DNA of 64,000 bases, taken from Phallus indusiatus (Eukaryota > Basidiomycota > Agaricomycetes > Phallales > Phallaceae). The stretch covers positions 372,001 through 436,000 of the forward strand of contig JAQFWX010000023.1 in NCBI GenBank assembly GCA_027605045.1. Direction: 5' to 3'. The notes below the pieces were generated by a model that saw only the letters and a program-made list of their open reading frames with translations, had not been told where the DNA came from and did not search any database. Every line of letters begins with the position of its first letter. The first letter of the stretch is position 1. The position numbers were made by a program, and so were the translations under genes. This document shows positions 1-11,120 of the stretch, piece after piece.

Positions 1-1982
1 TTCAGTCAAATAAAGAGCGTCTCTGGGAGCCTTGTGTATACTAGTAGTACGTTCGTGTTAGCACGCTTTTCTAAGAAAGATTTCTACTAAGATTCGCACA
101 AACAGGGCGAAGGGCGATGTTGGAATCCCAAGCCCGACGATGGGTTTAGCTCATATTCCAACAAACGATGGTGACAATATTGGTGGCTGATGGTGTTGCT
201 ATTGAGTACTGAAATATTATTTGGCCAATCGGACTTCTGATGGTGTTGACCGGCATTGGGAAAGAAGCCGCATTTCAAACTCAGACGCAGTGAAGCCATG
301 CCACATCAAGCAACTTCAAAGTTCAATGGTACCCTCACATCTTCTCTCACGTCATTTTTGAATGCCTTTTAATGCTTTCTCGCTTGATTCATTTTCAAAA
401 GCACTGCACTGCCCCGTATTCAATGTTTAAACGTTTATCCCCGATTCAGAAGGTCATGGTCTCTGACGAGCCCGAGCCCCAAACACGCCAACAAGGACAT
501 CCATGTATATATGTATGGGCCAAGTGAGGTCAGTATTAGCGAATATCATTTCGATCGCCGATACTCAGCTCACTATTATACACGTTTCTCAAGATAGTAT
601 GATGCACAAACGAATTCAATTTACTTTCCCTCTCTTCCATGGCTCTAGTGAAAGATGTAGGGTCGTTATCATTCAAATGACGCCATCAATGGCGTTCGAG
701 AATTGTTTCTCTTTCTCGAATATCAAATCGAATTATGAAAATCTGTGGGAACGTAACGGTCCTATAACCAGGTTCGAGGTGATTGATTCCCTTCCTTTCA
801 TGTTTCTCACATTCTGTCAGAGTACCTGTCCGGTGAATGTGTCAAACGTACGAAGGGTCGTCGCGGTGAGGCTGATGAACTTATTCTTTAAACGTGGTTC
901 ATGCGGAATTGTGCACAATGACTTAAAGCCTGAAAGCTTTGAGTCAAAGAGCCCACGAATGGCAGCCGCAATCGTTGCTTAACACACGGTTTTTGATATA
1001 GAAGCTAATTCAATTCAAATTGTGGTTTGTTCTGCGTCCTCTTGAGCACGCAAATAAATACGGAAGGCGTTCATTGATATGGGGCTCAGATGACTTCGAA
1101 GAACAATGCAAAAGTTGACGTTAATCTCAGTAAGACCCCAGTTATAGACCTCAATGAATAATAGCACTGAATATTGAATGATTGCATAGTTCCGATGTTA
1201 CCATCTCGCCACGATGGACTTCATACTAAACTCTCATTACTTTATCGTTGTATGCATCGTACACTCAATGACGGCAAACCTCAACGGTTTCTCCGAGATA
1301 TGTCAATAGCAAGGCTTTCGAGAACATTTTAAATGTATGGTACGTAAGCCAAGCTATTTAATTTTCAGTGAGAAGTTGAGGATATTCTTCCATCCATAGA
1401 AATGCTTCTAAATAACGCCGGTTGAGTTGTCCCGTGTGACGCAATTTCCACAAGTTCGCGTGTAGTAAATCCCTATGAACATTTCAAATTCTCGAATATG
1501 CGGGTGGTGAACAACTTTGTCGAAACAGTCAGGCATATCTCTAACCTACTGTTAGTCATTGTCGAAACCCATTGCATGCACTGAATATTTCAGGCTTTGG
1601 GTAAAGCAAGACCTGACACGTCTTGGCAATGATCCGTGTCATCGAGTTCTAAATCTACATCAACGGAGCTGACAAGGAGAAAAAAGTAATAATGCAATAC
1701 TATTGTGCTGTTTTGGATTTATGTATGACTGATTTTAATATTCAAAAAGGCGTATAGTTGAATCCGCTGTACATTTTTTCTCATCGCATTCGCACCACAA
1801 TTAACACACGTTGGGTTATACATACGTAGAATGAGCTTCGCAAAGGAAATAAGTGAATTGTACTTCAACGCGCCATACTTTTTGCAGTCAATATATTCAA
1901 TACCTGTCAAGGAACCTGGGTTGAGGGGCCTTAGTTGTGATAACATATGATGCAAACAAACACTCCCCCACAAGCTCAGGTA
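1..1982. other. gene-poor left end
   Basis: Apart from the possible kinase remnant at 503-982, no gene is supported here. Positions 1184-1245 and 1621-1705 are similar to blocks at 3333-3380 and 3880-3955. They are therefore the duplicated upstream part of the first inhibitor gene unit and not random spacer. Confidence 0.5.
503..982 (+). pseudogene. possible protein-kinase remnant
   Basis: An open frame of about 159 codons whose only recognisable part is near its end, where the residues GIVHNDLKPESF resemble the catalytic-loop motif of eukaryotic protein kinases (HxDLKPxN). The upstream text RRVVAVRLMNLFFKRGS could correspond to the helix before that loop. Asn stands where Arg is usual, a change seen in some fungal kinases, and Ser replaces the metal-binding Asn. 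No glycine-rich loop, DFG or APE motif is visible nearby. If it is real, it is a decayed fragment. It could equally be a chance match, and confidence is low. Confidence 0.2.
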
Positions 1983-1986
1983 TTCC

Positions 1987-1993
1987 TATAAAA
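1987..1993 (+). promoter_or_regulatory. TATA box of first inhibitor gene
   Basis: TATAAAA lies about 75 bp before the start codon at 2063. The same element sits at a similar distance in most other copies of this family. Confidence 0.55.
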
Positions 1994-2062
1994 TCTGTGG
2001 TTGTTTAGACGGTTTTTGTCACCAAACCGCTCTCGTATTCTCAAAGTTGCAAACATCTCACA

Positions 2063-2734
2063 ATGACTCAATTTCAACCTGGCGTGTACACCATCCTCCC
2101 CAAAGACATTATTGATGCTCCCGGTTTCGGTATTGGACCAATCCCCCTCATTTATCCCCCTCCTGACGTACCTGTCAGAGTCTTGGGAGGTCCTTTCATT
2201 GTAAATTCACATTCGTTGTTAGTAAATTTCTCATTTCTTATAACCTCTTAAGGAAAATTGGATCATCAAACCTGGCGATAACAATACCTTCTTTGTGTTC
2301 GCTGGAAGAGGTCGACCCGACGACTACAAATGGATCGTGACGGATCAGGTTGGTCGTTTTTTTGATCCTCATTTCTCATGATATTTTGTAATAATAACTT
2401 GTTTTGTAGAATGACCTTTTTGTCTCGGCTAGAAACCCTGATCCCGTTTGTTTCAGATTTGAATCTGCCGGTAACGGACTCTGGAAGTAAGTCAGCTTTT
2501 TAGTACTAAACCGAGTCGGCCCCCTCATATCGAACCTCTGGTAGAATTGGACTTTTCGGCCAAGACGCGATTTTAACTTATAACCCAGAAGCGTACCCTG
2601 AGGTGAGATAATTTCTTTTATAAACTGGAAGCAAATTGAAGTTATTTTTGCAGTTAACCTTCAAGCCAGCTGACGGTTCCGATGCCCAGCTCTTCCAGGC
2701 TGTGGGACTGGGAATTAATAACTCGAAGAAATAG
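2063..2734 (+). CDS. beta-trefoil protease-inhibitor-like protein, copy A
   Basis: Five exons (2063-2200, 2253-2348, 2410-2486, 2545-2602, 2654-2734) encode 149 aa. It starts MTQFQPGVYTILPKD, has a central DDYKWIV strand, then NDLFVSA, FRFESAGNGLW and LTYNPEAYPE, and ends FKPADGSDAQLFQ. No signal peptide is visible, so a cytosolic protein is expected. Length, regularly spaced aromatic strands and the C-terminal Q-x-F strand fit the small beta-trefoil inhibitors of mushrooms (MEROPS I66 cospin type, or I48 mycocypin). Those defend fruiting bodies against grazers by blocking proteases. The fold call is inference from pattern and the target protease is unknown. This is the first member of a tandem array. 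The closest relative seen in the window is the inverted copy at 60818-61473. Confidence 0.7.
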
Positions 2735-4265
2735 GGTACAGATTCAGAGACAAGCAGATAAATTCAATTTTCGACGATCATAACCATGTAGTACCATTTC
2801 TTGAAATACATATGTAACTCATGTCCATTTTTTCATGCTTTTTGCCGTCAACAATCCTTAGACTTTCCGAGTTCTGTCAATAGCAAGAATGCTTGAATGG
2901 TCAACTTAGGAGTAAACCTCAATAAGAGAACCAGGATGAAGCTGGAACGCAGAGTTACCCAGCGAATAAAAAAAAAAATTTTTTTATTCGATTCGGTCAA
3001 GGTGAGTGATTGCAGATATTCAGTGAATCATGTCTTTAAAGGCGATCCGCATACTACACCACTACGAATGGCATATTGGGTAACAACGTCATGGTAAATT
3101 CCGCGGATTGCGAGTCTCAATCAGTCGATGACTTTTTTCTTCCCCATTTCATTCAGCTTCAAGTATTTTAGCCGTCTCTGATTTCATGGATTTTCTTATT
3201 ATAATCCTTGGCACCATTTCTAACGTTCATCTACGTGGAACTATCTGTTACTGAACGAACGAAGTGGCCTTTTCTTCACAGACCTCAATTATTGTAATAT
3301 ATGTATGCGTATCAGATGACCGCTCAACAGTCCGCATAGTTCCGGAGCTTTCATTTCGCCACGATAGATTCAGATTATATTGTGAAGCTTGCAATCATAT
3401 ACATTACCATTATGCCTGTAAAGCTGTCAGACTACAAGACGCAATAGTTCGTTAAAAATATGTCATTAGCACGCTTTCTACACGTTGCTCTGTACACCGA
3501 CTGATATGCAAGATACGTAAAAGTTATACAAGTTGAGAACATGAAGGTCTTGTATCTTTTCGAGAAATGCTCTGAACAAGGCAGGTTGGGTTGTCCCGCC
3601 GCACAGTTCAATCAGTTTTCAGACATTTTCGCGTGCTGAATTTATTCATTAACTTTATGAAGAGGCGTGCGCTAGTCATGGAGGTGAATAACTTCGCGGT
3701 CAAGCGATATATTCTTATCAAAATACAAGGGCTTAAATTAAACCGCACATCGCGATTGCGTCATCTTGGTCACTGTTCACTGCCATAATTGGTGTATGAA
3801 CCAAGATTCAAGAATTTCCTTTTGATTCGTATTTACATGCTATCAACTTTCGGCTAGGCAACGGCATCATACATCTCGGCAATATTTTGTACTCGTGACT
3901 TCGATCTTTGAATCTACATCAGCGGAGGAATGCAGGAAAATAATGATGCAATTTATTGTCTCGTTATGGTGACTTCCACATACAATTGACTTTGTGGTAC
4001 GTTGTTCTGAATCCCATTACATCCCATCACAAATTTAAAATTCACAATTACATAACGCACATTCAAGTTGGATGAGAAAACAGCTCGAATCTTCGCGCGC
4101 GCACTTCAAATAATGGAAGTGATTTGAACGTCGAAATTTTAGCCTTTAAGCATTAAGGATCAATCTGATCAACGTATGGTGAGTTGAGAGGTCGTGATTT
4201 TGATAACACCTATCCAGATTCGCGTCTCCATAATTTGAAGCTCAAGCCTTCCTACTAGTATACGT
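2735..4265. other. spacer with duplicated upstream block
   Basis: No coding frame is supported. The part from about 3333 to 3960 repeats, with divergence, the sequence upstream of copy A. Shared text includes CATAGTTCCG, CGCCACGATRGA and ATCTACATCARCGGAG. This marks it as the 5' part of a second gene unit whose coding part has decayed. Confidence 0.5.
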
Positions 4266-4530
4266 ATAAACGATTTCTGTCATAAAGTCGCAACCCGTAT
4301 CCTTAAAGGGACCAAATATACAATTCTCCCCAAAGGTTCTGTCAATGCACCGACGTTTGATGTTGGACCTATGATGCGAATTCACACCATCAAGTAAAAT
4401 AGATTTTACTTTTTCAAGGGCCAAAGTTGTGGATTCACTTAAAGGTTTTATTCTAGTTGTTCCTTATGTAAATCAGCCGATAGTACCGATGGTCAACTCT
4501 TCCTGGTCCAAAATGCATATGGTTAGAATC
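4266..4530 (+). pseudogene. degenerate inhibitor-family copy
   Basis: Isolated family fragments remain in order. Around 4315-4380 the frame reads YTILPKGSVNAPTFDVGP, matching exon 1 of copy A. Around 4475-4527 it reads STDGQLFLV followed shortly by a stop, matching the last exon (GSDAQLFQ). No start codon in context, middle exons or intron borders can be recognised between them. It lies where the duplicated upstream block predicts a gene. I read it as a dead copy of the A type with its middle deleted; it cannot encode the full fold. Confidence 0.6.
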
Positions 4531-5362
4531 AAAATTTAGAGGGACAAAGAAATTCAATGATTGACAACCATAAACCCGTATGACCATTTCTCAAAGTATA
4601 TAGTTTACCTCTGTTTGTCGTGAATAGCAGCAACGAATAACTGGTTGAATCGCAAATTTTCAAGCCATTAGTAGAAGCAAATGATAACATACTAGGTGAA
4701 GGAAAGTCTGTCTGTACGCGATGCGTGTCAGATCAGACTGCAGTGGACATCTTTTACATAACGTTGTCATCATAATTTGTGTTCAAAATAAACGGGACCC
4801 GCATATATGGATATTACTAAAAATCGGTACTTCAAGCTAGGGCGTATGAATGATTCACGTTCAAGTTCTCTACGGAACGTGGTATATAGCAAAAAAAAAT
4901 TTGATTAACATTGTCTAGTAGTTATTGAGAACTTTAATTTCTTTGGAGAGTTCGAAAGCAATCATGATTCGAGGTACGACACGTAAAATATCTACCTGCT
5001 CCATTTCATTCAAGTGATTCATAGAGAGTATTAAGTTTTTGCATTTTGCTACTACCTCAGAAATAGTGTACTGACTTTTGGTCACATGCCTTTATCGCAG
5101 AGGTCGTCCATATTCAGTCCTCGTTGACGGGACTTCGTGTTCTCAGTCTCCAAGACATCATGATGACTGAATCGGATAGCCGTTAATATCTAATATATAA
5201 CTTCGGTGACAGACGAAATGACTGATTAAAATTAATTCATCCCGCTGTGAAACGTAAAAGAATTACGAACTCGGTGGCACAACGCCGTACATTGTCAAGA
5301 TACTTCCTTGAGCACGTGGAATCACAACGGCGGATGCGTCTGGCCTAGCGGCTATATTTTTC
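4531..5362. other. intergenic spacer
   Basis: AT-rich sequence between the dead copy and copy B. I see no coding frame, repeat or RNA gene in it. Confidence 0.4.
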
Positions 5363-5368
5363 TATAAG
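5363..5368 (+). promoter_or_regulatory. TATA-like box of copy B
   Basis: TATAAG lies about 55 bp before the start codon at 5419, in the position typical for this family. Confidence 0.45.
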
Positions 5369-5418
5369 ATTGGAGGTTTGTTTCAACTTTATATCATCTC
5401 CTCACAGTTATCAACATT

Positions 5419-6092
5419 ATGAGCTTAGACCCTGAGCGTAGTTATCGAATCATCCCGAAAGACACCCTTCCCGGCCCAGATGTCGTTGGAATTGGAGCCG
5501 TTCCCGCCATCTTTCCTCCTTTGGATGTACCTGTCAGAATTATTTCCTTTGATGTAAGAATTAAAAATTATGTTGTAAATTTGACTGACTGGCTCCCCTA
5601 AAGGACCGTTGGTTGCTTCTTCCCGGAGAGACGTCCGGTACTTATTCCGTATATGCTCAGGCTGGTTCAGTTCAACCGCCTACTATTAATAGCTACAGGT
5701 GGACCATAAAGGAAGAAGTTAGTCAATGTGAAACGTTGATCCTGTTCTTCATTATCATAATTCCACTTTTCTTCCTTCAGAACGTTCTTTTTGTAACTGG
5801 CACTTCCGACCCACGTCCCTTCAGGTTTGATCCTGCTGAAGAAGGCTTTTACGTGTAAGTAGTTAAAAGGAACGAGCCACATTTCACTGTCAATCCTCGT
5901 GCTAATTTCCTGCAGCATTGGAATCCCTAATGAAGATTTACTTCTCACTGCCAATAAAGACTTGCAACCTCAAGTGAGAGCATCATTTTGTTTGATTACT
6001 GGATAGTAGAAGTTGATAATTCTTTTTGTTAGCTGACTCTTAAACCAGCTGATGGAACAGATTCTCAACGCTTCCGAGTTGAGCCGTTTTAA
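5419..6092 (+). CDS. beta-trefoil protease-inhibitor-like protein, copy B
   Basis: Five exons (5419-5553, 5604-5717, 5781-5854, 5916-5973, 6033-6092) encode 146 aa. It starts MSLDPERSYRIIPKD. The second exon gives DRWLLLPGETSGTY and YRWTIKEE, the third NVLFVTGTSDPRPFRFDP, the fourth IGIPNEDLLLT, and the last LTLKPADGTDSQRFRVEPF. Intron phases match copy A exactly. There is no signal peptide. It is closest to copy C (shared DRWLL, VTGT and IGIPNEDL), so B and C form a subgroup. The predicted role is an intracellular protease inhibitor of the I66/I48 kind, inferred from fold pattern only. Confidence 0.7.
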
Positions 6093-7534
6093 GAGGTCTG
6101 ATTCAATGCCACGCCTTTTTTGAAAAGGATAATGTCAGAATCATGTATTGAAATCTCTTGAATATAATTTTTCAGTTCTATAACATCTGATCTTGAAACA
6201 TCCCAAATATTAGCTTGTACTCCTATTTCCACTTTGGGATAATCAGACTTGTAACCTGACTAATTCTTTTCCTATAAACAAATGCACAAGAGCTCTCGAC
6301 TAGAAAATGACCAAATGACCGTCGCTCTTATTGTCTATCTAGGTAATATGACTCTGAGAATCGAGGCTGATCGGCTAGTCCCTTCAGGAACGTATATGCA
6401 TCGATGAAACAATTATTAATACCCCACAGCGGCACGTTGATATGACCAATGATACGACCGTTTATTTACAGAAAGTTTGACGAAGCCTCCGATGGTCCCT
6501 ATCGATATTAAACCCTTCCAACAATTTAATTTATAGCCGGAATTATGCGAGTTTGTGGTCTCGAGGTCAAACGCATGAGAATTTGTAAATATCTTTCCAT
6601 AAAACATCATCATTAAATTAAAAAATAGCAAAATTTTCAGTTAAGAATTCAGGGTCCTCTTTTGTCTTTAGTTCACGGTTAAATAGATATATTAGATTCC
6701 ATGTGCTCTACCAGTGAAGACATCTCAAGCTTCCTTCTCAAAAAAACAGTCCACAGCCCGAAGAGAATTCCATGAATTGTTTCTCTCGGCTACACTCGCT
6801 TACAGTTTAATGAAAAAAAAATTGTCAAGGGTTTAATCTCTATAGATGAATAATTATGTGTTTTTGTCTTTTGATTCATCGTCCGAAAATAACGCAAAAC
6901 TGCACAATAATCCAACATTTATGTAACATTTAACGTTTACAGATGGTCATTGTAACTCGGAGAACAATGGTTGATATACCTGTTTATGTTTATGTCATAT
7001 TAATTATGATACCCGTTAGGGCTCATTTATCAATCCTCAAATTTCAAACCTCGAGCGCTCATAATATACCTGAAATTGTATTATGAAAAACTCTTAAGGC
7101 GCGAACGAACACATTACACGTTGTATACATTCTGCTCCATTTTTCATGGAAGAATAATTGAACATTAATATGAAGAAGTTTGGTTTTTAATATCTGTTGC
7201 AATTGAGATTGTGCTCTAATCCAAGAGTGGCTGTTTTCTTTACGTTTTCAGATCAGGGGCGACTCTCATCTCTGAGTCGTGCTATTCGTCGTAGCATGTC
7301 TTTCAAATCTTAGTAAATTCAGTTGCGGAAAATCGGAGCAAACTTGATCTCAATTTCACGACCGTTTCACTACATATGACAGATAGAAGACCACACGTGA
7401 ATTCATATTCTTGTGAAGCATGGAGTGGAAGAACTCGGCTGTATGCTCTCAAGAGTTGCACATGTTTGACGTTTGTTTTTGTGGGCACATGAGTTAGATC
7501 CAAACAATCATATCTTCACATCTTGGATATTTTG
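6093..7534. other. AT-rich spacer
   Basis: 1.4 kb without a supportable gene. Short frames have no family resemblance, and no repeat was recognised. Confidence 0.4.
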
Positions 7535-7542
7535 TATAAAAA
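7535..7542 (+). promoter_or_regulatory. TATA box of copy C
   Basis: TATAAAAA lies about 70 bp before the start codon at 7605. Confidence 0.55.
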
Positions 7543-7604
7543 GGTCACTGAAAAAACCAAATCAACATCGCAGTTCAATTTTCGCTCCGCACAACTAAGC
7601 CGTA

Positions 7605-8258
7605 ATGAGTCTCGAACCAGGCCGTTCTTATTTGATTACCCCCAAAGACTCCTCTCTCGATAAAGAAGGTCTGGGTGTTGGGCCCGTTCCTCTTATCTAC
7701 CCCCCTATAGATGTACCCGTCAGACTTTTGCAAGTGAACTTGAGGGTAATTTTCAAATTAAATGCTGATACCACCTCTCACACTCCTACTAAAGGATCGT
7801 TGGTTGCTTATACCCGCCCAACCAGGTGATGGTGGCTTCAATGTATACTCAGGAAAGGGCCAACCCAACGACTACAAATGGATAAAAAATGATGTTAGTT
7901 GCTCAACGCTTTTCTCTTGCACTATGTATTTTACCTTTGATTTCCCAGGACAGTGTTCTCTACGTCACGGGCACTCAAGCACCCGGCTCCTTCAGATTTG
8001 ATCCTGCGGGACCAGGTCTCTTCCTGTAGGTTCAACCGGTAGCCGAACGACCATTAAACTGAATCCTCCCAGCATAGGAATTCCTAATGAAGATTTAGTT
8101 CTTACCCTCAACCGGGAATTAGACCCGCCTCAAGTAAGAACAATTCATGGAGAATTTACAACAAACCTAGAAATTTAAATTTATCTCAGTTTACTTTCAA
8201 ACCCGCCGATGGCTCCGATGCGCAACGCTTCCAAGTTGTGGCCATTGAAAGGGACTAG
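7605..8258 (+). CDS. beta-trefoil protease-inhibitor-like protein, copy C
   Basis: Five exons (7605-7745, 7795-7893, 7949-8025, 8073-8133, 8190-8258) encode 148 aa. Landmarks are MSLEPGRSYLITPKD, PLIYPPIDVPVRLL, DRWLLIPAQPGDGGF, NDYKWIKND, DSVLYVTGT, FRFDPAGPG, IGIPNEDLVLTL and GSDAQRFQVVAI. The opening MSLEPGR and the terminal Q-x-F-x-V strand resemble mushroom I66 serine-protease inhibitors. No secretion signal is seen. Exon 3 to about 150 bp past the stop recurs, inverted and damaged, at 58290-58760. The solo LTR at 8425 lies in this shared 3' flank. Confidence 0.7.
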
Positions 8259-8424
8259 GATCAAAGGTCCAAGCTGTACCAATAGTGGAAGCACTAAACA
8301 AAGATCTTGTACTGATTTTTTTCTTGAAATATGACTCACGTTTTGGATAAATTTCTGTTCATCTTTGACATTAACAAGCATAGTCTTTGCAAGCCTTCGG
8401 ATGTCCATTGTCTAGTATAAGTAT

Positions 8425-8709
8425 TGTAAGGGAGCTACGCTCCCTACACGAGGTGTTTAGCGCGCGTCGCGGAGTCTTTTAGATTCCTTTGTCCACGACG
8501 TTCGTTTGTTTCGACATTCGTTTGTCCTTACGGACACCTCCGTTTCTTTTATGTTTCTTTCATCATGTCTCCTTTATCTCTTCCTTTGTTATTTTAGCTT
8601 CATTTTGTATTTAATCCTCATGTTCTATTCGAATTAAATCATCTTTTCCCTTTGAGATAGATCATAGTATTAGGTCGGCGCGTCAGCCAGCGACGACTTA
8701 GTATTTACA
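8425..8709. mobile_element. solo LTR-like insertion
   Basis: A 285 bp block starts TGTAAGGGAGC and ends TATTTACA, giving TGTAA/TTACA terminal inverted repeats and a GGGAGC-TAC-GCTCCC hairpin at the left end. It is flanked by GTAT on the left and GTAT(G) on the right, a likely target-site duplication. The inverted copy near 58270-58300 shows the flanking sequences joined without this block, which makes insertion the best explanation. Terminal structure and size fit a solo LTR of a retrotransposon. No internal coding region, primer-binding site or second LTR is present, so the superfamily cannot be told and the orientation is uncertain. Confidence 0.7.
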
Positions 8710-9663
8710 GTATGAATGTTGGGCATTGCCGTGTTGGGTAATTTGAGTTAATCAACTTTCGCAAAACTGTTTGAATAAGTATGCGCTTAGTTCAAAGCGG
8801 AGCTTCAGTGAAGTGCGCAATCATCATGCATCATGCAAGCTGATGCAATTCGACTGGCGGATGAAGTTAGTACCCGGAGCTCAGCTTAGAGCTTGAATTA
8901 AAGCTCAAACAAAGTTTCTGCTCCAAACGTGGGTCTTAGTAATGGAGTTGACTGTTCCTTGAAGCTCCCGGAAGATGGATTGAAATAGGCACCTTGAATC
9001 TTCAGCTTCAGCTTCAGTACTTCAGTCTTCGTGAGTACCATCTTGCATAATCTATTTCGTCATGTTGAAGGAAGATTTATGTCGGGACTATGTCTTTTCA
9101 ATTTATATTCTCTCTCATGAGAACAGAATTGGAATGTTGATTGGGGCAACCGGCAAAAGCTTTGGACAAACAAGCCGTGACGACGAGAATACTACTAGTA
9201 GTACTCACGATGGTCACACAATAATTTCGAAACTTAACGCAGTGGATCAAAAGAAACTTCCCCATTGGAATCACGCTTTCAATAATTTTTGTCCCCCCTT
9301 CGATGAAAACTGACCAAAAGCAATAAATGTGTGCCCACCACATGTCGATTCTGAGCCTTCCCCTCATACACGTCACGAGGTTGTAATATTGACGAATGTG
9401 AGATGTGCAATGACAATCGGTGCGAGGACGGTAGTCTACTACGATGGCTGGATCCAATAGAATCTAGTGGTGTGCCTTTCTGTTTTACATATTTTCGTCT
9501 CGAAGCTTTCTAGGCACACGCTGGGCACACGATCGGAGGTCATTCCAATAGCAAGAAGACGCTTTGTAACAAAGTTTTTCAAGTTTTCGCATAAAAACGC
9601 TCATTTCGAGAGACCCACATTGAAGCTTGTCAAGCTCGTTTTCAAATTTCGAAATTTCAAGCA
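8710..9663. other. spacer after the LTR
   Basis: The first 80-90 bp continue the 3' flank of copy C and match the inverted flank near 58220-58270. The rest shows no supportable gene. There is a CTTCAG-rich short repeat at about 9000-9030. Confidence 0.4.
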
Positions 9664-10391
9664 ATGGCCAATTTAGATATACCTGCTGGTACCTACATCA
9701 TTCGTCCCAAAGACGCTCCTCTAGGCCCTATTGATACTCTGAGTGTCCCACCTCACATTCAAATCGTACCTCCCCCCGATGTTTCCGTAAACTTAGGTGA
9801 AAGGGTTAGAAATTTCTCTTTTGAGAATATGTTCTACCGTCATTTACGAGACATCAAATAGTACCCTTGGCTGCTGAAGCATACCAACGCCGGTCGTATC
9901 ACTGTGCATGCTACGATAGGAGATTACAGGTGGATTATCAAGAACGAGGTTTGATATGCGACCAGTTCCTTCACTGCACCATTCTCACTCTGTCGTGCTA
10001 CTTGGGATTTTCAGGACAGCGCTCTTTATGTTTCAGTCAGTCCTGAAAGAGCGACTGCTGAGCTCATTTTCCAACGTGATGAAACTAATGATGAGGGTTA
10101 TGTGTTGTAAGTCAGATCTAGCATCGGCCCCGGGATGACCTCTTCCTAAATGCTGAAACGCTTTTATCAGCATTGACAACCCCGGCATTATCAGCAGCAG
10201 ACTTACTTATCACAAGCATGCCACCGACGGTTCTGAAGTAGGGATATTTCACTTTCTATCAGATCATTCGTTATTAACAGATCACTTTTCAGCCTCGTTT
10301 CACCTTCCAAGAAGCAAACAACTCTAGCAGCCAACTCTTTAAGATTGAGCCAATTCACTATGATGTAAATACTAGCAAATTTAGTGTTTGA
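9664..10391 (+). CDS. beta-trefoil protease-inhibitor-like protein, copy D
   Basis: Five exons (9664-9804, 9862-9948, 10015-10106, 10171-10237, 10293-10391) encode 161 aa. It begins MANLDIPAGTYIIRPKDAPL. The second exon gives YPWLLKHTNAGRITVHA and DYRWIIKNE, the third DSALYVSVSP, and the last NSSSQLFKIEPI. The intron phases are those of copies A-C, but sequence identity is low. Exon 3 is longer (92 bp) and the C-terminus extends past the last beta strand. D and E form a diverged subgroup (LGERV/LGDRV, PW-L and ALYVS shared). No obvious TATA box is seen, unlike its siblings. Function is inferred from family position only. Confidence 0.65.
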
Positions 10392-11046
10392 TGACAACGA
10401 ATCGTATTTGATGTACATATTCTTGCTCAGTTCAATACAAACTGAGTACAGCCTGAACTGAAATTATATTATATGCGCAACGACTCTCAGGACTCAGGAG
10501 AAACTGAAACGTCTGCCAGTGTCCTTACTTGAATATCGTAAATTTGTTCCGAATATCTTGAGTTTGCACATTATTTCAGCAATAACTGCGGAGAAGAACT
10601 TGGAGGTAATAGATCAACGATCTGTCATAGCCACAACTTGAAGGTGAGTGTGACAGTGAGGGCCACACAAATGAGTCGACTGTTCTTTCTTCTCGACTAT
10701 ACTTTTTTCGTTCAAGCGAAACAAAACAGTATATTTGTTGGTTCCTAGATCCATCCAGTTCCACATAATAACCTGAAAGTGCTGTAACGGAAACACGCGG
10801 ACGTGAGACGCTGAGGGATCTTTGGACAAGTCAGGTGTCAATAAAGTTAAGCTTTCGTCTTTCAAGATTTTCCGTTGGACCACAAACGTTGGGAAATTTC
10901 TCATGGTGTGCTTTTGGGCACTCGGTGGGCACTCTACACTAATTTGGGGCACCGGTGGTGCCCGATAATACTTACATACATGACTTCTTGTACTTTTTGG
11001 TTTTGCATGCGCACAACTCCAAATTAACGAAAGCTGCTTCAAACGG
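10392..11046. other. intergenic spacer
   Basis: About 650 bp between copies D and E. Reverse-strand open frames here show no family resemblance, and nothing is supported. Confidence 0.4.
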
Positions 11047-11053
11047 TATAAAG
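11047..11053 (+). promoter_or_regulatory. TATA box of copy E
   Basis: TATAAAG lies about 74 bp before the start codon at 11121. Confidence 0.5.
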
Positions 11054-11120
11054 GTCGTTCCCTTAAAAGTGACAGTGTATCCCATTGAACTCCACTTGAA
11101 GTTTAGCAATCGAAGTAACG

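Noticed and set aside
9062..9457. Overlapping frames on both strands downstream of the LTR
   Set aside because: No transposase, reverse transcriptase or other motif was found, and neither frame has splice support.
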